Shown one piece after another: positions 26,880-36,700 of a stretch of 64,000 nt of DNA. The stretch's first letter is position 1, and each line of letters starts with the position of its first letter. The notes below the pieces were generated by a model, which worked only from the letters and a program-made list of their open reading frames with translations, was not told where the DNA came from and ran no database searches. The stretch spans positions 30,163 to 94,162 of the forward strand of contig NZ_PNHQ01000008.1 of assembly GCF_002871935.1 (NCBI RefSeq). Reading direction: 5' to 3'. This DNA is from Aerococcus viridans. GTDB taxonomy: Bacteria; Bacillota; Bacilli; Lactobacillales; Aerococcaceae. Made by a program: the position numbers and the translations under genes.

Positions 26880-27539
26880 CTAAAGAAATAATTGTGGAAA
26901 ATGCTTTTCTAAAATTGCCAGCGCTTGTATTTGCATACTTTCTGGATCTTGGCGAGCGTCAATTACCTGAATACGGTCTGGGAAACGATCTTTCAAGACA
27001 GTATACCCTTTATGCACACGTTGGTGGAAATCAATGGCTTCTACATCCAAACGGTTTTGTTCCGATTGACTACGGTTAGCTTGAATGCGTCGAATTCCTT
27101 CTTCAGCAGTAATATCTAAATATAAAGTAAGATCTGGTTGGCGACCATCAGTTGCGAATTGATTAATGGCTATAATACCCTCTTCACCAATTTCACGACC
27201 ATAACCTTGATAGGCAATCGAAGAATCTACAAAACGGTCACATAAAACCATTTGTCCAGCTTCTAGCGCCGGAATTACCGTATGCATCAAATGTTGACGA
27301 CGACTCGCTGCATATAATAGTGCCTCAGCCCGGGCATCTAAAGCTACATTTTCCGGATGCAAAATGACACCTCTAATTTGTTCAGCAATCGGGTCGCCAC
27401 CTGGCTCGCGTGTCAGCTTTAACGGCACAGCCAACTTTGCCTCAAGTTTTTTTGTTAGTCCTTGAATTAAGGTTGTTTTACCAGCGCCATCTGGCCCTTC
27501 AACTGTGATAAATTTACCAGCAAATGTTTGTGTATCCAT
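26880..27539 (-). CDS. tmk: Thymidylate kinase
   Basis: Tmk phosphorylates dTMP to dTDP. The 219-residue protein has the P-loop EGPDGAGKTT at 14-23, the DR(F/Y) block LCDRFVDSSIAYQG and TREPGGDPIAEQIR. Length is normal. It lies between recR and holB; small genes sometimes found there (yaaQ, yaaL) are absent. Confidence 0.97.
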   Translation of the reverse strand: MDTQTFAGKFITVEGPDGAGKTTLIQGLTKKLEAKLAVPLKLTREPGGDPIAEQIRGVILHPENVALDARAEALLYAASRRQHLMHTVIPALEAGQMVLCDRFVDSSIAYQGYGREIGEEGIIAINQFATDGRQPDLTLYLDITAEEGIRRIQANRSQSEQNRLDVEAIDFHQRVHKGYTVLKDRFPDRIQVIDARQDPESMQIQALAILEKHFPQLFL

Positions 27540-27569
27540 GAGGTCTCCTTCAAATCTGTTGTTCGTTCA

Positions 27570-28169
27570 TTAATCGATGTCACGCCGGCCTTCAAGGGCA
27601 CGTAATAAGGTCATCTCGTCCGCATATTCAATATCACTCCCCACGGATAAACCGTAAGCAATCCGTGAGACCTGAATACCAGCAGGTTTAATTAATCTAG
27701 AAAGATAGGTAGCGGTTGCTTCCCCTTCGGCGGTTGCATTAGTGGCAACAATCACTTCCTTAACCTGGTCATCTTGCAAGCGAGTCAGTAGAGATTGGAT
27801 GTTCAAATCCTCTGGGCCAGTTCCTTCCATAGGTGATAGAACACCATGTAAAACATGATACAAACCATGGTATTCCCGCATCCTTTCCATAGATACCACA
27901 TCACGTACTTGCTCTACTACTAAAATGCGTGAACGGTCACGATGTTCGTCTGTACAAATCTCGCATGGGTCAGATTGGGTAATATTACCGCAAATTGAAC
28001 AGTATCGTAGCTCACGTTTAGCATCTACTAAAGACGAAGCAAATTGCAGTACATCCGCCTCAGGCATGTCCAAGACAAAAAATGCCAATCTTGATGCTGT
28101 CTTTTGGCCAATCCCTGGCAATTTACTAAAAGAATCGATTAACTTGGCAATTGGTTCTGGATATTGCAT
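27570..28169 (-). CDS. recR: Recombination mediator RecR
   Basis: RecR works with RecF and RecO to load RecA on gapped DNA. The 199-residue protein has an N-terminal helix-hairpin-helix ([15 protein letters not shown]), the zinc finger [16 protein letters not shown] at about 57-72 and a TOPRIM domain ([14 protein letters not shown], then [18 protein letters not shown]). It follows ebfC as in the usual dnaX-ebfC-recR cluster. Confidence 0.97.
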   Translation of the reverse strand: MQYPEPIAKLIDSFSKLPGIGQKTASRLAFFVLDMPEADVLQFASSLVDAKRELRYCSICGNITQSDPCEICTDEHRDRSRILVVEQVRDVVSMERMREYHGLYHVLHGVLSPMEGTGPEDLNIQSLLTRLQDDQVKEVIVATNATAEGEATATYLSRLIKPAGIQVSRIAYGLSVGSDIEYADEMTLLRALEGRRDID

Positions 28170-28309
28170 TCTCTACACCCCTGCATCTAACTTCCCTTAC
28201 ATTTTACACCTTTTATTGAAAAAGGTCATACGCTAACAATATAGGACACCAATACTAGATAGTGGTGCATATAGACTCACTATCCTTATGGGTCATACGA
28301 TATTTTCTC

Positions 28310-28346
28310 AAAAATACCATGGATAGTCCTACTACCCATGGTAAAA
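28310..28346 (-). terminator. Terminator-like hairpin between ebfC and recR
   Basis: TACCATGG (28336-28343 partner) and CCATGGTA (28315-28322) on the minus strand, followed by TTTTTG. It would reduce transcription from dnaX-ebfC into recR-tmk-holB. No clear promoter for recR is seen in the 200-base gap. Confidence 0.6.
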
Positions 28347-28382
28347 ACCGTTGTTCATGCGCAACCATAAACTTTACGTTGA

Positions 28383-28697
28383 TTATAGTCCTGGGATACC
28401 TTTTGTGTATTTACCCATAACATTTGCAGTTTCAGTATCTACTTTTTCAAGTCCGTTATTGACTGCTGCAATCAATAAATCTTGTAACATATCAACGTCT
28501 TCAGGATCTACTGCATCCGGTTTGATATTGATCGCTTTTACACGACGGTCACCTGTTACAGTAACATTTACCATACCTGATGGTTCAGTACCTTGAAATT
28601 CCTTTGATTCAATATTCTTTTGTTCTGATTCCATCTCTTGTTGCATCTTTTGCATTTTACGCATCATTTGTTGCATATTTGCCATTCCGCCTGCCAT
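28383..28697 (-). CDS. ebfC: Nucleoid-associated protein, YbaB/EbfC family
   Basis: 104-residue DNA-binding dimer of the YbaB family. The N-terminal helix is rich in M, Q and K (NMQQMMRKMQKMQQEM), followed by the tweezer-like core VNVTVTGDRRVKAINIKPDAVD. Its position between dnaX and recR is conserved across bacteria. ATG at 28697 has AAAGGAG upstream. Confidence 0.93.
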   Translation of the reverse strand: MAGGMANMQQMMRKMQKMQQEMESEQKNIESKEFQGTEPSGMVNVTVTGDRRVKAINIKPDAVDPEDVDMLQDLLIAAVNNGLEKVDTETANVMGKYTKGIPGL

Positions 28698-28767
28698 TTT
28701 ATTATCTCCTTTATCTTTTCCTTATTGCTTACTATAATTGTTTACTTTTCATCATATTTGATATGAC

Positions 28768-30615
28768 TTAATCATCGATTATTGTAACATTATCTTTACC
28801 AAATAGTGAAGTTGCATGGTCTATCTGTTCTTGACGTGAACGAGTCTCTTCTTCATTTAAACCATTCTCATCTAGACCATCATCCAACGCTTCATCCTCT
28901 TGGGTAAAGGCTTCCGCATCCGTTGCTGACCCTTTTGTAGCGATCGCATCACTACCCACTAGATCATCTAAATTGCCATTTTTCATAGCTTGTACATAAC
29001 TTTGTCTTGCAGATTGCCATTGGTCGCTCGTTAAATAGTACATCTTAGTTGGATGCCCTAATTGATTGGATAAAATCCGTTCAATTTCTTGACGCGTCTC
29101 TATATCCTCATCCACTTTTTTACATAGAATTTCATAATCAAAGCGGACGACAAAAGCATTCGGTGACGCTGCTGCTGGGAAGGTTGCCTTTAATAAAGCT
29201 GCTTGCATACTTGGTAAGCTCTCAATTAGCCCTTCCCATAAACTCGCAATATCATTTAAATCTTTCTTAGTTGCTTGATTCAACACTTGAAAGACCTTCT
29301 TAAGGTTTGGTGTAAAGGCCGTAGCATTGCTTGAGCGTTTAGCTGGTTTATTTGGCGCAGGTTTTGTTGGTTGCGTACCGCCATTTTCTACCTGTGCAGT
29401 TAAATTCGCCACTTGCTCTTGCAATTCAGCTATGGCTTGACTCACTTGCGTTGGTAAGACATGGCCTCCTTCTTGACCTACAGGAGCTTGGTGCATATGC
29501 CCTTGGCTTGCATTCGTTTGCCCACCAATCTGACTGGCTACTTGTACTGTTGCCACCTCTAAATAAATCGTTGGCTGCAATGAAAAACGAATCTCTGCTT
29601 GCGTTTCTCGAAAGACTTTCATCATCTTATACAAGACACTAACATCAATCGTTTTAGCCAGTCTATAGAAAGCTTCATCATAACGTTGCGTCAAATCTTC
29701 AAGCTCTGATGTATCTGCCTTAGTTTCTTTCGCAATCATTAAATCACGAACGAATACCAGCTGTTCTTCTACAAAGCGAGCTGCATCTTGACCACCAGCC
29801 AATAAAGCATGTAAATGATCCAATGCGACCGTTACTTGTCCCTTAGCTAATGCATCTGTGTATTGAACCAACTGTTCTTCTGACAAAGCACCAGTAACCA
29901 ATCGACTGGTTTCAAGTGATAAGGTGCCGTCAGAAAAAGAAATTACTTGGTCTAACAAGGATAAGGCATCTCGCATCCCACCGTTTGCTGCCCGGGCAAT
30001 TATAGTAAGGGCACCGTTCTCATATTCAATCCCATCCTGGTCTAAAATAAATGCCATCCGGTCTTCAATCATCTGACGTGAAATACGTTTAAAATCAAAA
30101 CGTTGGGTTCTTGAAATAATCGTTGCAGGTATCTTATGTGGCTCAGTAGTTGCTAAAATAAAAATGACATTAGCTGGTGGTTCCTCTAAGGTTTTTAACA
30201 AAGCATTGAAAGCGCCTGTTGAAAGCATGTGGACCTCATCAATGATATATACCTTATTTTGTGCTTCCGTCGGTGCATAACGCACCTTATCACGGATGTC
30301 ACGAATCTCTTCAACACCATTATTTGAAGCCGCATCAATTTCAATCACGTCAGCTAGTGTGCCATCGGTAATCGCTCGGCAAATTTCACATTCATTACAT
30401 GGTTCCCCATCCACTTGATTGGGACAGTTAATGGCTTTGGAAAGAATCTTGGCCGCACTTGTCTTACCAGTCCCTCTTGGTCCCGTAAACAAATAAGCGT
30501 GACTCGTTTTGCCAGTCCTAATGGCATTTTGCAGCGTACGCGCAACAGCCTCTTGGCCAACAATATCTCCAAATGTCTGTGGCCGCCAAACGCGGTATAA
30601 TGCTTGGTAACTCAT
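28768..30615 (-). CDS. dnaX: DNA polymerase III subunits gamma and tau
   Basis: DnaX is the motor of the clamp loader. The 615-residue protein has the P-loop FTGPRGTGKTS near 43-53, a zinc motif in CPNQVDGEPCNECEIC, the Walker B IIDEVHML and the SRC motif ISRTQRF. The C-terminal tau region (about 380-615) is low in conservation with a Q/P-rich linker and an acidic end. I choose the ATG at 30615 with AAGGAGG upstream; 11 extra codons before it have no site. I did not identify a frameshift signal for gamma. Confidence 0.96.
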   Translation of the reverse strand: MSYQALYRVWRPQTFGDIVGQEAVARTLQNAIRTGKTSHAYLFTGPRGTGKTSAAKILSKAINCPNQVDGEPCNECEICRAITDGTLADVIEIDAASNNGVEEIRDIRDKVRYAPTEAQNKVYIIDEVHMLSTGAFNALLKTLEEPPANVIFILATTEPHKIPATIISRTQRFDFKRISRQMIEDRMAFILDQDGIEYENGALTIIARAANGGMRDALSLLDQVISFSDGTLSLETSRLVTGALSEEQLVQYTDALAKGQVTVALDHLHALLAGGQDAARFVEEQLVFVRDLMIAKETKADTSELEDLTQRYDEAFYRLAKTIDVSVLYKMMKVFRETQAEIRFSLQPTIYLEVATVQVASQIGGQTNASQGHMHQAPVGQEGGHVLPTQVSQAIAELQEQVANLTAQVENGGTQPTKPAPNKPAKRSSNATAFTPNLKKVFQVLNQATKKDLNDIASLWEGLIESLPSMQAALLKATFPAAASPNAFVVRFDYEILCKKVDEDIETRQEIERILSNQLGHPTKMYYLTSDQWQSARQSYVQAMKNGNLDDLVGSDAIATKGSATDAEAFTQEDEALDDGLDENGLNEEETRSRQEQIDHATSLFGKDNVTIIDD

Positions 30616-30781
30616 CGCTGCCTCCTTAAACTTGCTACATTTAATCATCTCGAATATTATAACATGAAACTATGGTAAGGCAATGAATGTAGGGTTATCT
30701 TAATGATAAAACGCGTTTATAAAAATTTGTCATAAAATTGGAAATGCCGCCTTTTTCCCTTACTATTTGCTTCTAATCCTG

Positions 30782-30787
30782 TATAAT
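30782..30787 (+). promoter_or_regulatory. -10 element of metK
   Basis: TATAAT about seven bases before the SMK box. The -35 is weak (around CTTACT). The rest of the 30649-30781 gap shows nothing else. Confidence 0.5.
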
Positions 30788-30792
30788 GGAGG

Positions 30793-30871
30793 ACGTTACA
30801 ATAAATTTTTCCCGATAGGGTTTGCTTAGGCAAAAATTCCTTGTAACCATAAAATTTATATTTTGGGGGAA
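30793..30871 (+). promoter_or_regulatory. SMK-box (SAM-III) riboswitch upstream of metK
   Basis: GTTACAA (30795-30801) pairs with TTGTAAC (30841-30847). Inside are TTTCCCGATAGGG and a hairpin TTTGC/GCAAA (30821-30834). The Shine-Dalgarno GGGGGA (30865-30870) can pair with TTTCCC (30808-30813). This is the SMK-box arrangement, in which SAM binding hides the ribosome binding site and stops MetK translation. The element class is typical of Lactobacillales metK genes. Confidence 0.92.
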
Positions 30872-30876
30872 ACAAT

Positions 30877-32052
30877 ATGAATAAACGACTATTTACTTCT
30901 GAATCAGTCACAGAAGGCCATCCAGATAAGGTAGCTGACCAAATTTCTGATGCGATTCTTGACGCGATTCTTGCACAAGACCCACAAGCACGCGTTGCTT
31001 GCGAAACTGCTGTAAACACAGGATTAGTCCTTGTTTTCGGTGAAGTGACAACTAGCGCATATGTGGATATCCAAAAAATTGTGCGCGATACCATTCGTGA
31101 AATTGGTTATCGTGATGGCAAATTCGGTTTTGACGCTGATTCCATTGCCGTACTGGTTTCACTAGATGAACAATCACCTGATATCGCACAAGGTGTAGAT
31201 GACGCTATTGAAACTAGGGAAAAGGGTGAAACTGACAACAAGCTGATTGGTGCCGGTGACCAAGGGATTATGTTTGGTTACGCGACGGATGAAACACCAG
31301 AATTAATGCCAATGCCAATTGCCTTAAGCCACCGCCTATCTCGTCGACTAGCTGAAGTCCGCAAAAGTGGTGAATTAAACTATCTAGGTCCAGATGGTAA
31401 GACACAAGTAACCATCGAATACGATGACAATCATCAACCGCAACGTATCGATACCATCGTGATCTCTACACAACACACTGAAGGTATCGAATTAGATCAA
31501 ATCCGCCAAGACGTGATCAAACACGTGATTGAACCTACGATGCCTGACAATTGGTTGGATGAAAACACCCGTTACTTCATCAACCCAACTGGTAAGTTTG
31601 TATCCGGTGGTCCAGAAGCCGATTCAGGGTTAACTGGTCGTAAAATTATCGTTGATACTTACGGTGGCTCTGCTCACCATGGTGGTGGTGCCTTCTCAGG
31701 TAAAGACGCTACTAAAGTTGACCGCTCTGCTTCATATGCTGCCCGTTATATAGCGAAAAACTTGGTAGCTGCTGGTCTAGCTCGTAAGGTTGAAATCCAA
31801 TTAGCATACGCAATTGGGGTTGCAGAACCTGTATCTATTTCAATTGATACATTCAATACTAGTGCATTATCAGAAACTGATTTAGTAGCCCTAGTACGCG
31901 ATAACTTCGATTTAACACCAAACGGTATTATTGACATGTTATCACTACGCCAACCAATCTTCAGTAAAACTGCTGCATACGGCCATTTTGGTCGAGATGA
32001 CCAAGATTTTGCTTGGGAGAAAACAGATAAAGTAGACAGCTTGAAGAAATAA
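30877..32052 (+). CDS. metK: S-adenosylmethionine synthetase
   Basis: MetK makes SAM from methionine and ATP. The 391-residue protein has GHPDKVADQ at 14-22, [12 protein letters not shown] near 125 and the P-loop-like [17 protein letters not shown] near 268. Length is normal. Translation should be shut off by SAM through the SMK box just upstream. The gene is transcribed alone and closes with a strong terminator. Confidence 0.98.
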   Translation: MNKRLFTSESVTEGHPDKVADQISDAILDAILAQDPQARVACETAVNTGLVLVFGEVTTSAYVDIQKIVRDTIREIGYRDGKFGFDADSIAVLVSLDEQSPDIAQGVDDAIETREKGETDNKLIGAGDQGIMFGYATDETPELMPMPIALSHRLSRRLAEVRKSGELNYLGPDGKTQVTIEYDDNHQPQRIDTIVISTQHTEGIELDQIRQDVIKHVIEPTMPDNWLDENTRYFINPTGKFVSGGPEADSGLTGRKIIVDTYGGSAHHGGGAFSGKDATKVDRSASYAARYIAKNLVAAGLARKVEIQLAYAIGVAEPVSISIDTFNTSALSETDLVALVRDNFDLTPNGIIDMLSLRQPIFSKTAAYGHFGRDDQDFAWEKTDKVDSLKK

Positions 32053-32061
32053 AATAATATC

Positions 32062-32113
32062 AATAGCCCCCAGTAAACGGGTAATCTACCGTTTTACTGG
32101 GGGCCTTTTTATA
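32062..32113 (+). terminator. Terminator of metK
   Basis: GCCCCCAGTAAA and TTTTACTGGGGGC arms, with an inner CGG/CCG pairing, followed by TTTTT. Confidence 0.9.
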
Positions 32114-32149
32114 TCATGTCTTACTTTAAAATGTCACAATGAAAAGCTA

Positions 32150-34510
32150 CTAAAGATACAGTCGTATAAAAAAGTCTTTAAAATGAGATTCATAGCGATG
32201 GCATATTTTCCAAAAACCAAAAGCAACCACCAATAAAATAAAGCTGATAATCACTTCATTGATTGACATCGGTTGAATAGTCAAAATATCAGAAAAATAT
32301 GGTAATGCTACCGCAATCACTGACATAGCAATTGTACTCGTTAACGCTAGAAACAGTCGTAATCTATTGAATGGAAAGCAAGATTTCCATACCGCAAATA
32401 ATGACACGCCTGTTAATAAAATATAATCAAAGGTACGAGCTGTTTCAAAATCTAGTATACCCACTTTAACCAAGAATAAAGAAACAAGTATAGCAAAAGA
32501 CACGGTCAAGGCACTTGGTGTTGCAGCAGCCAATGCTTTTGGTAAGAATCGTTCCTTCACTTGTTCATTACTTGCTTCAAATGACATGAAGAAAGCAGGG
32601 TAACCTTCAATAAATTTATCAATCATTGTAATTTGTAAGGGAATAAATGGAAATGGGAAATTTAATGCAATACAGATCAGTGTTACGATTAGTGAATATA
32701 AGGTCTTGATAAAGAAAACACTCGATGACCGTGTAATATTATTCACCACTCGACGACCTTCAGATATGACCGCTGGTAGATCACCAAAATCTGAATTGAC
32801 AAGAATTAAATCAGCCATTTGACGTGTAGCCCCGTCTCCTTCTGCCATGGCAATAGACAAATCCGTTTGTGATAAGGCTAAAATATCATTTACCCCATCT
32901 CCTGTCATCCCAACAATATGGTCCGCCTCCTGTAACTCCGAAACCAGCAATTTCTTTTGTTGTGGTGATACTCGGCCAAATACATTATATTGGTGTGCTG
33001 CTTGTCTTACTAATTTTTCGTCTTGAATTTGGCTCATATCAATCGCTTGAGTACGCCCTTCAAGACCAGCTTTTTTCGCTACTCTAGCAACAGTTTGCGG
33101 ATTATCCCCTGAGATCACTTTGATAGCCACACCCTCATTTTGGAAAAAGGCCATCGTCCTTTTCGCGTTAGGTCTAATAGGATCACTTAGTGTGATATAA
33201 CCAATCGGCTGAATACCCATATCCATAATATCAGGCTGGTCATCTCCAAGTGTAGTTAAAGACTCACCTACTAACAAAACCCTTAACCCCTCATTTTGTG
33301 CTATATTAATCTCATCAATCATTTCATTGAGTAAGTATTCTGGCGCACCAACGAAAATTGTTTCTGCTGTTTCAAAAGTAATTGCTCCCCACTTTCGTTC
33401 GGATGAAAATGGCATCACTTGCGTTGCACCCACTGTAGCTGACTGATCTTCAAAATATTGTTTCAAGGCACTCATTGTTAAGTTACTATCCATACTCGCA
33501 GCGGTATAGTTAGCCAATTTTTCTTCTAATACTTGTTGAGATACATTGGCAAGTGGGTAAACCCCTTCAACTGACATTGTCCCTTGGGTGATTGTACCAG
33601 TCTTATCTAAACACAAAGAATCCATATGAGCCAAAGCTTCAACAGCATACATATTTTGCACAAGAACATGCTGTTTTCCTAGTTTTAATACAGCCGTTGA
33701 TAAGGCTAAAGAAATCAATAAGACTAATCCCTTAGGTAGCATACCAATTAAAGCAGCAACTGAATTAATCACAGCCACATCTACTGCATCACTTCTTAAA
33801 AGAAAGGTTTGTAGGAATAGTACAATTCCAAGTGGCATAATAATAAAAGAGGTAAACTTCGCAATTTTTTTAATCGCTTCGGTTAATTCTGAACGTGCAT
33901 AGGGTTGGGACTTTGTTTCAGCTACTCATTGTTCTGCATAATTATCATCCCCAACATGCACTATCTCAGCCAGCAATTGACCACTTGTTAAGTAAGAACC
34001 AGATAGTAAATCATCATCTTTTTGCTTTAAAATAGCATCTGATTCGCCAGTTAAAAGAGATTCGTTCAATTCACCGGAACCCGCTACTACCCGTGCGTCT
34101 GAAGGTACCTGGTCACCCCCCTCTAATATAATCAGATCTCCTAAGACTAAATCTGTAGAAGCCACTGTAGTTTCTTGACCGCTCCGGATAACTTTTACCG
34201 GCTTATTCGATAAAATCGTCAGTTTACTGACCAAATTACGGGCTCTAATTTCTTGAACAATCCCAATAATAATATTCAATATGATAATTGCAATGAATGC
34301 CATATTACTATATGCCCCAACCAGCAACAGTAAGAAAGCTAATAAAAAGTTCAAGGCATTAAATATAAGTAAAAACTTGCGCTTTAATAATTTCAATATT
34401 TGTCTTTTGTGTGGAATAACTTGACTGATTTACTTGCCCGCAAGCTATCCTAGACTGTACTTCTTCATCCGATAGACCTTGGGATTGATTATCTGCCGTT
34501 ACATATCCTC
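32150..34510 (-). pseudogene. P-type cation-transporting ATPase, broken by one stop and one frameshift
   Basis: All parts of a P-type ATPase are present. 32150-33838 encodes the transmembrane half, the phosphorylation site CLDKTGTITQG, the hinge MTGDGVNDILALSQTD and the C-terminal helices. 33926-34396 encodes the actuator domain with LLTGESDAI. The two are in the same frame and separated by an in-frame TGA at 33926-33928, with homologous sequence (VAETKSQPYARSELTEAI) reading straight on. Further upstream GLSDEEVQSRIACGQVN and KAQVFTYI show the N-terminus in another frame, so there is also a shift near 34375. Family: COG0474-type ATPase of Gram-positives, cation unknown. Confidence 0.85.
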
Positions 34511-34621
34511 CATTTCTCTTCTAACCCTAAATTATACGTGAGTTAGCTAGGTTTAAAGGTAAAGTTTTCTTTAGTATTCCCTTAAGAATATTGTTTTATA
34601 GGAAAAATAGCAGTGGACACC

Positions 34622-34656
34622 AAAAAAACTCCTCTATCTCTCGATGAAGGAGTTTC
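34622..34656 (-). terminator. Terminator of the tRNA operon
   Basis: AAACTCCTT and AGGAGTTT arms on the minus strand followed by TTTTTT. Confidence 0.75.
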
Positions 34657-34665
34657 TTTAATATA

Positions 34666-34738
34666 TGCCGGCTAAAGGACTTGAACCCTCGACCCTCTGA
34701 TTACAAATCAGATGCTCTACCAACTGAGCTAAGCCGGC
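34666..34738 (-). tRNA. tRNA-Thr (UGU)
   Basis: Cloverleaf with acceptor GCCGGCT/AGCCGGC, D-arm GCTCAGTTGGTAGAGC, anticodon loop TTTGTAA (anticodon UGU) and T-arm GAGGGTTCAAGTCCT. CCA is not encoded. Last of three tRNAs on the minus strand. Confidence 0.95.
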
Positions 34739-34764
34739 GTATATATTTATTCAAAAAATGAATA

Positions 34765-34837
34765 TGACCCGTGTAGGAATCGAACCTACGACCCACTGAT
34801 TAAAAGTCAGTTGCTCTACCGACTGAGCTAACGAGTC
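34765..34837 (-). tRNA. tRNA-Lys (UUU)
   Basis: Acceptor GACTCGT/ACGGGTC, D-arm GCTCAGTCGGTAGAGC, anticodon loop CTTTTAA (anticodon UUU) and T-arm GTAGGTTCGATTCCTAC. CCA is not encoded. Starts one base after the end of tRNA-Val. Confidence 0.95.
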
Positions 34838-34838
34838 A

Positions 34839-34914
34839 TGGTGGAGAATGAGGGGTTCGAACCCCCGACATCCTGCTTGTAAGGCAGACGCTCTCCCAGC
34901 TGAGCTAATTCTCC
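34839..34914 (-). tRNA. tRNA-Val (UAC)
   Basis: Acceptor GGAGAAT/ATTCTCC, D-arm GCTCAGCTGGGAGAGC, anticodon loop CTTACAA (anticodon UAC) and T-arm CGGGGGTTCGAACCCCT (C·T closing pair loose). The 3' CCA is encoded (34839-34841), unlike the two tRNAs downstream. Confidence 0.95.
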
Positions 34915-34954
34915 ATAAATTGTTGTTTTGTTATCTATCAAAGACAACTACTAA

Positions 34955-34983
34955 ATAATACCATCAGATTTAAACACTGTCAA
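34955..34983 (-). promoter_or_regulatory. Promoter of the tRNA operon
   Basis: Minus-strand TTGACA (34978-34983) and TATTAT (34955-34960) with a 17-base spacer, 40 bases before tRNA-Val. Confidence 0.85.
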
Positions 34984-35058
34984 TACAATTTCTATAAAAA
35001 TTTATTTTTTGTCGTATTTTTAGAAAAAATACGTATATAAATTGTAAGGAGGTTTAAA

Positions 35059-35775
35059 ATGATATTGTTCATCTATTATACCATTTTATTGGTCCTTTTT
35101 GCTAGCCTTGCTTCATTTTTTATGGTGGTCGGATCAAGAACTGTCTATCAACAATCATTTACACTCGGGCGGTCTAAATGTGACCATTGCCAAGTAGCTA
35201 TTTCACCAATCGCTTTGATCCCTTTATTAGGTTATATCATCATAGGGGGTAAATGCACACATTGCAAACAACCAATCCCATTCGCTTATCCCTTATGTGA
35301 AGGTTACTTTGCCATATCTTCATTACTACTCTTTCACGGTCATTCTAATATAAACAGTATTTATATTTTTATAGCCTTCATTATTCTGCTCATGATGACA
35401 AGCACTGACCTAGCACTACAAATCATACCGGATCGTTTCCAGATTATTTTATGCATCTTAGTCATTATTTATCATTATCAAAATGTGCATTTAGAGATTC
35501 TAACACATAGCATTTTCGCCTTATTAATGTTCACCACGCTCATTACCTGTAATTACCTCCTTCCCCAAGGTATAGGAGGTGGAGATATTAAGACACTCAC
35601 AATCCTTGCCTTATTTCATGGTCCACTATCATTTCCGTATTTACTCATGTGTGCATGCGGTTTGGCCATTTGTCATATCTTTTACTTAAAACTAAAGTAT
35701 AATAACCTTCCTAGTGGTCTTCCTTTCCTACCTTATTTATTCTTTGCCTATCCCATCATTTTCTATATACTGTAG
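35059..35775 (+). CDS. comC: Prepilin peptidase (type IV leader peptidase)
   Basis: Integral membrane aspartyl protease that cleaves and may methylate prepilin-like proteins such as competence pseudopilins. The 238-residue protein has two CxxC pairs (SKCDHCQ and GKCTHCK) in the cytoplasmic loop and the two catalytic aspartates in TSTDLALQIIPD and GIGGGDIK. About seven membrane helices. ATG at 35059 follows AAGGAGGTTTAAA. No com pilin genes are in the window, so its partners lie elsewhere. Confidence 0.9.
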   Translation: MILFIYYTILLVLFASLASFFMVVGSRTVYQQSFTLGRSKCDHCQVAISPIALIPLLGYIIIGGKCTHCKQPIPFAYPLCEGYFAISSLLLFHGHSNINSIYIFIAFIILLMMTSTDLALQIIPDRFQIILCILVIIYHYQNVHLEILTHSIFALLMFTTLITCNYLLPQGIGGGDIKTLTILALFHGPLSFPYLLMCACGLAICHIFYLKLKYNNLPSGLPFLPYLFFAYPIIFYIL

Positions 35776-35806
35776 ATAACAAACTTTAGCATATGAGGGT
35801 GATGTC

Positions 35807-36598
35807 ATGCAAATTCAACATACTTTTATTCAAGGAAAATTTGATCAACCAGCTTTATGTGAGGATGCACTATTTATCAATGATCACTTCATCGCTGTCA
35901 TTGATGGCGTAACCTCCAAAACAAATTTCACATATAAGGGAATGAAAACTGGAAAAATAGCTTCTAATATTATCAAGGATCTATTCGCTACGCTAGATCG
36001 TGAAACATCTATCGAAGACATCATTAAAGATGTAAATCAAGCATTTGAAAATGAATTTTATGCACATGTGGATTTCCCACTAAATCGAATTGAACATGGT
36101 CCACAAGCTACCATGGTCTTATATTCAGATTTCTACAAACAAATTTATTTAATTGGCGACTGCCAAGCTCGCGTCAATGACCAACTATATACCCAACCTA
36201 AGGTCTCTGACGATATTTTGAGTAACTTCCGTTCCCTTATCCTACATATACACCCAAATCATCACCGAGAAGCTCGAGAAGCCATTATGCCATACTTAAT
36301 TTCGGCTAATACTTTCGCTAACAGGAATGATACCCGTTTTGGCTATTCTGTTCTAAATGGCCAAGAAATCCCCTTCGATTTAATCACAGTAATTCCCGTT
36401 CAAACTGGGGATAACATTATTTTAACCTCGGATGGTTACCCTGAAATCTTGCCAACCTTTGAAGAAACAGAAGATTATTTACAGGAAATCATTCAACAGG
36501 ATCCCGACTTAATAGACCAGTTTATTTCTTCTAAAGGTGTTAATCCTGGTCAAATTAGCTTCGATGACCGCGCATATGTTGAATTTATTGTTGAATAA
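35807..36598 (+). CDS. PP2C-like serine/threonine phosphatase domain protein
   Basis: 263-residue protein with the metal-binding pattern of PP2C phosphatases in order: CEDALFINDHFIAVIDGVTSK (first Asp pair, 18-38), YLIGDCQARVN, LTSDGYPE near 205 and FDDRAYVEF near the end. The motif DG is DGVTSK rather than the usual DGxGG, so it is a divergent member. Substrate unknown. It is not near a PASTA kinase. ATG at 35807 follows GAGGGTGATGTC. 31 bases separate it from comC and both share a strand. Confidence 0.7.
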   Translation: MQIQHTFIQGKFDQPALCEDALFINDHFIAVIDGVTSKTNFTYKGMKTGKIASNIIKDLFATLDRETSIEDIIKDVNQAFENEFYAHVDFPLNRIEHGPQATMVLYSDFYKQIYLIGDCQARVNDQLYTQPKVSDDILSNFRSLILHIHPNHHREAREAIMPYLISANTFANRNDTRFGYSVLNGQEIPFDLITVIPVQTGDNIILTSDGYPEILPTFEETEDYLQEIIQQDPDLIDQFISSKGVNPGQISFDDRAYVEFIVE

Positions 36599-36627
36599 TC
36601 AGTAATATTTTCATTTACGATAGAACA

Positions 36628-36667
36628 AAACCCCAGACTCAACATAAGTCTGGGGTTCTTTCTCGTC
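36628..36667. terminator. Bidirectional terminator between the PP2C gene and rpoC
   Basis: ACCCCAGACT and AGTCTGGGGT arms around CAACATA, with A-rich left and T-rich right flanks, between convergent genes. Confidence 0.85.
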
Positions 36668-36700
36668 TGAATATTCGGATGTGATCAGTTTAATAGAAAA

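Noticed and set aside
28768..30615. Programmed frameshift in dnaX
   Set aside because: I did not find a convincing slippery A-run with a downstream hairpin at the expected place, so only the full-length product is listed.
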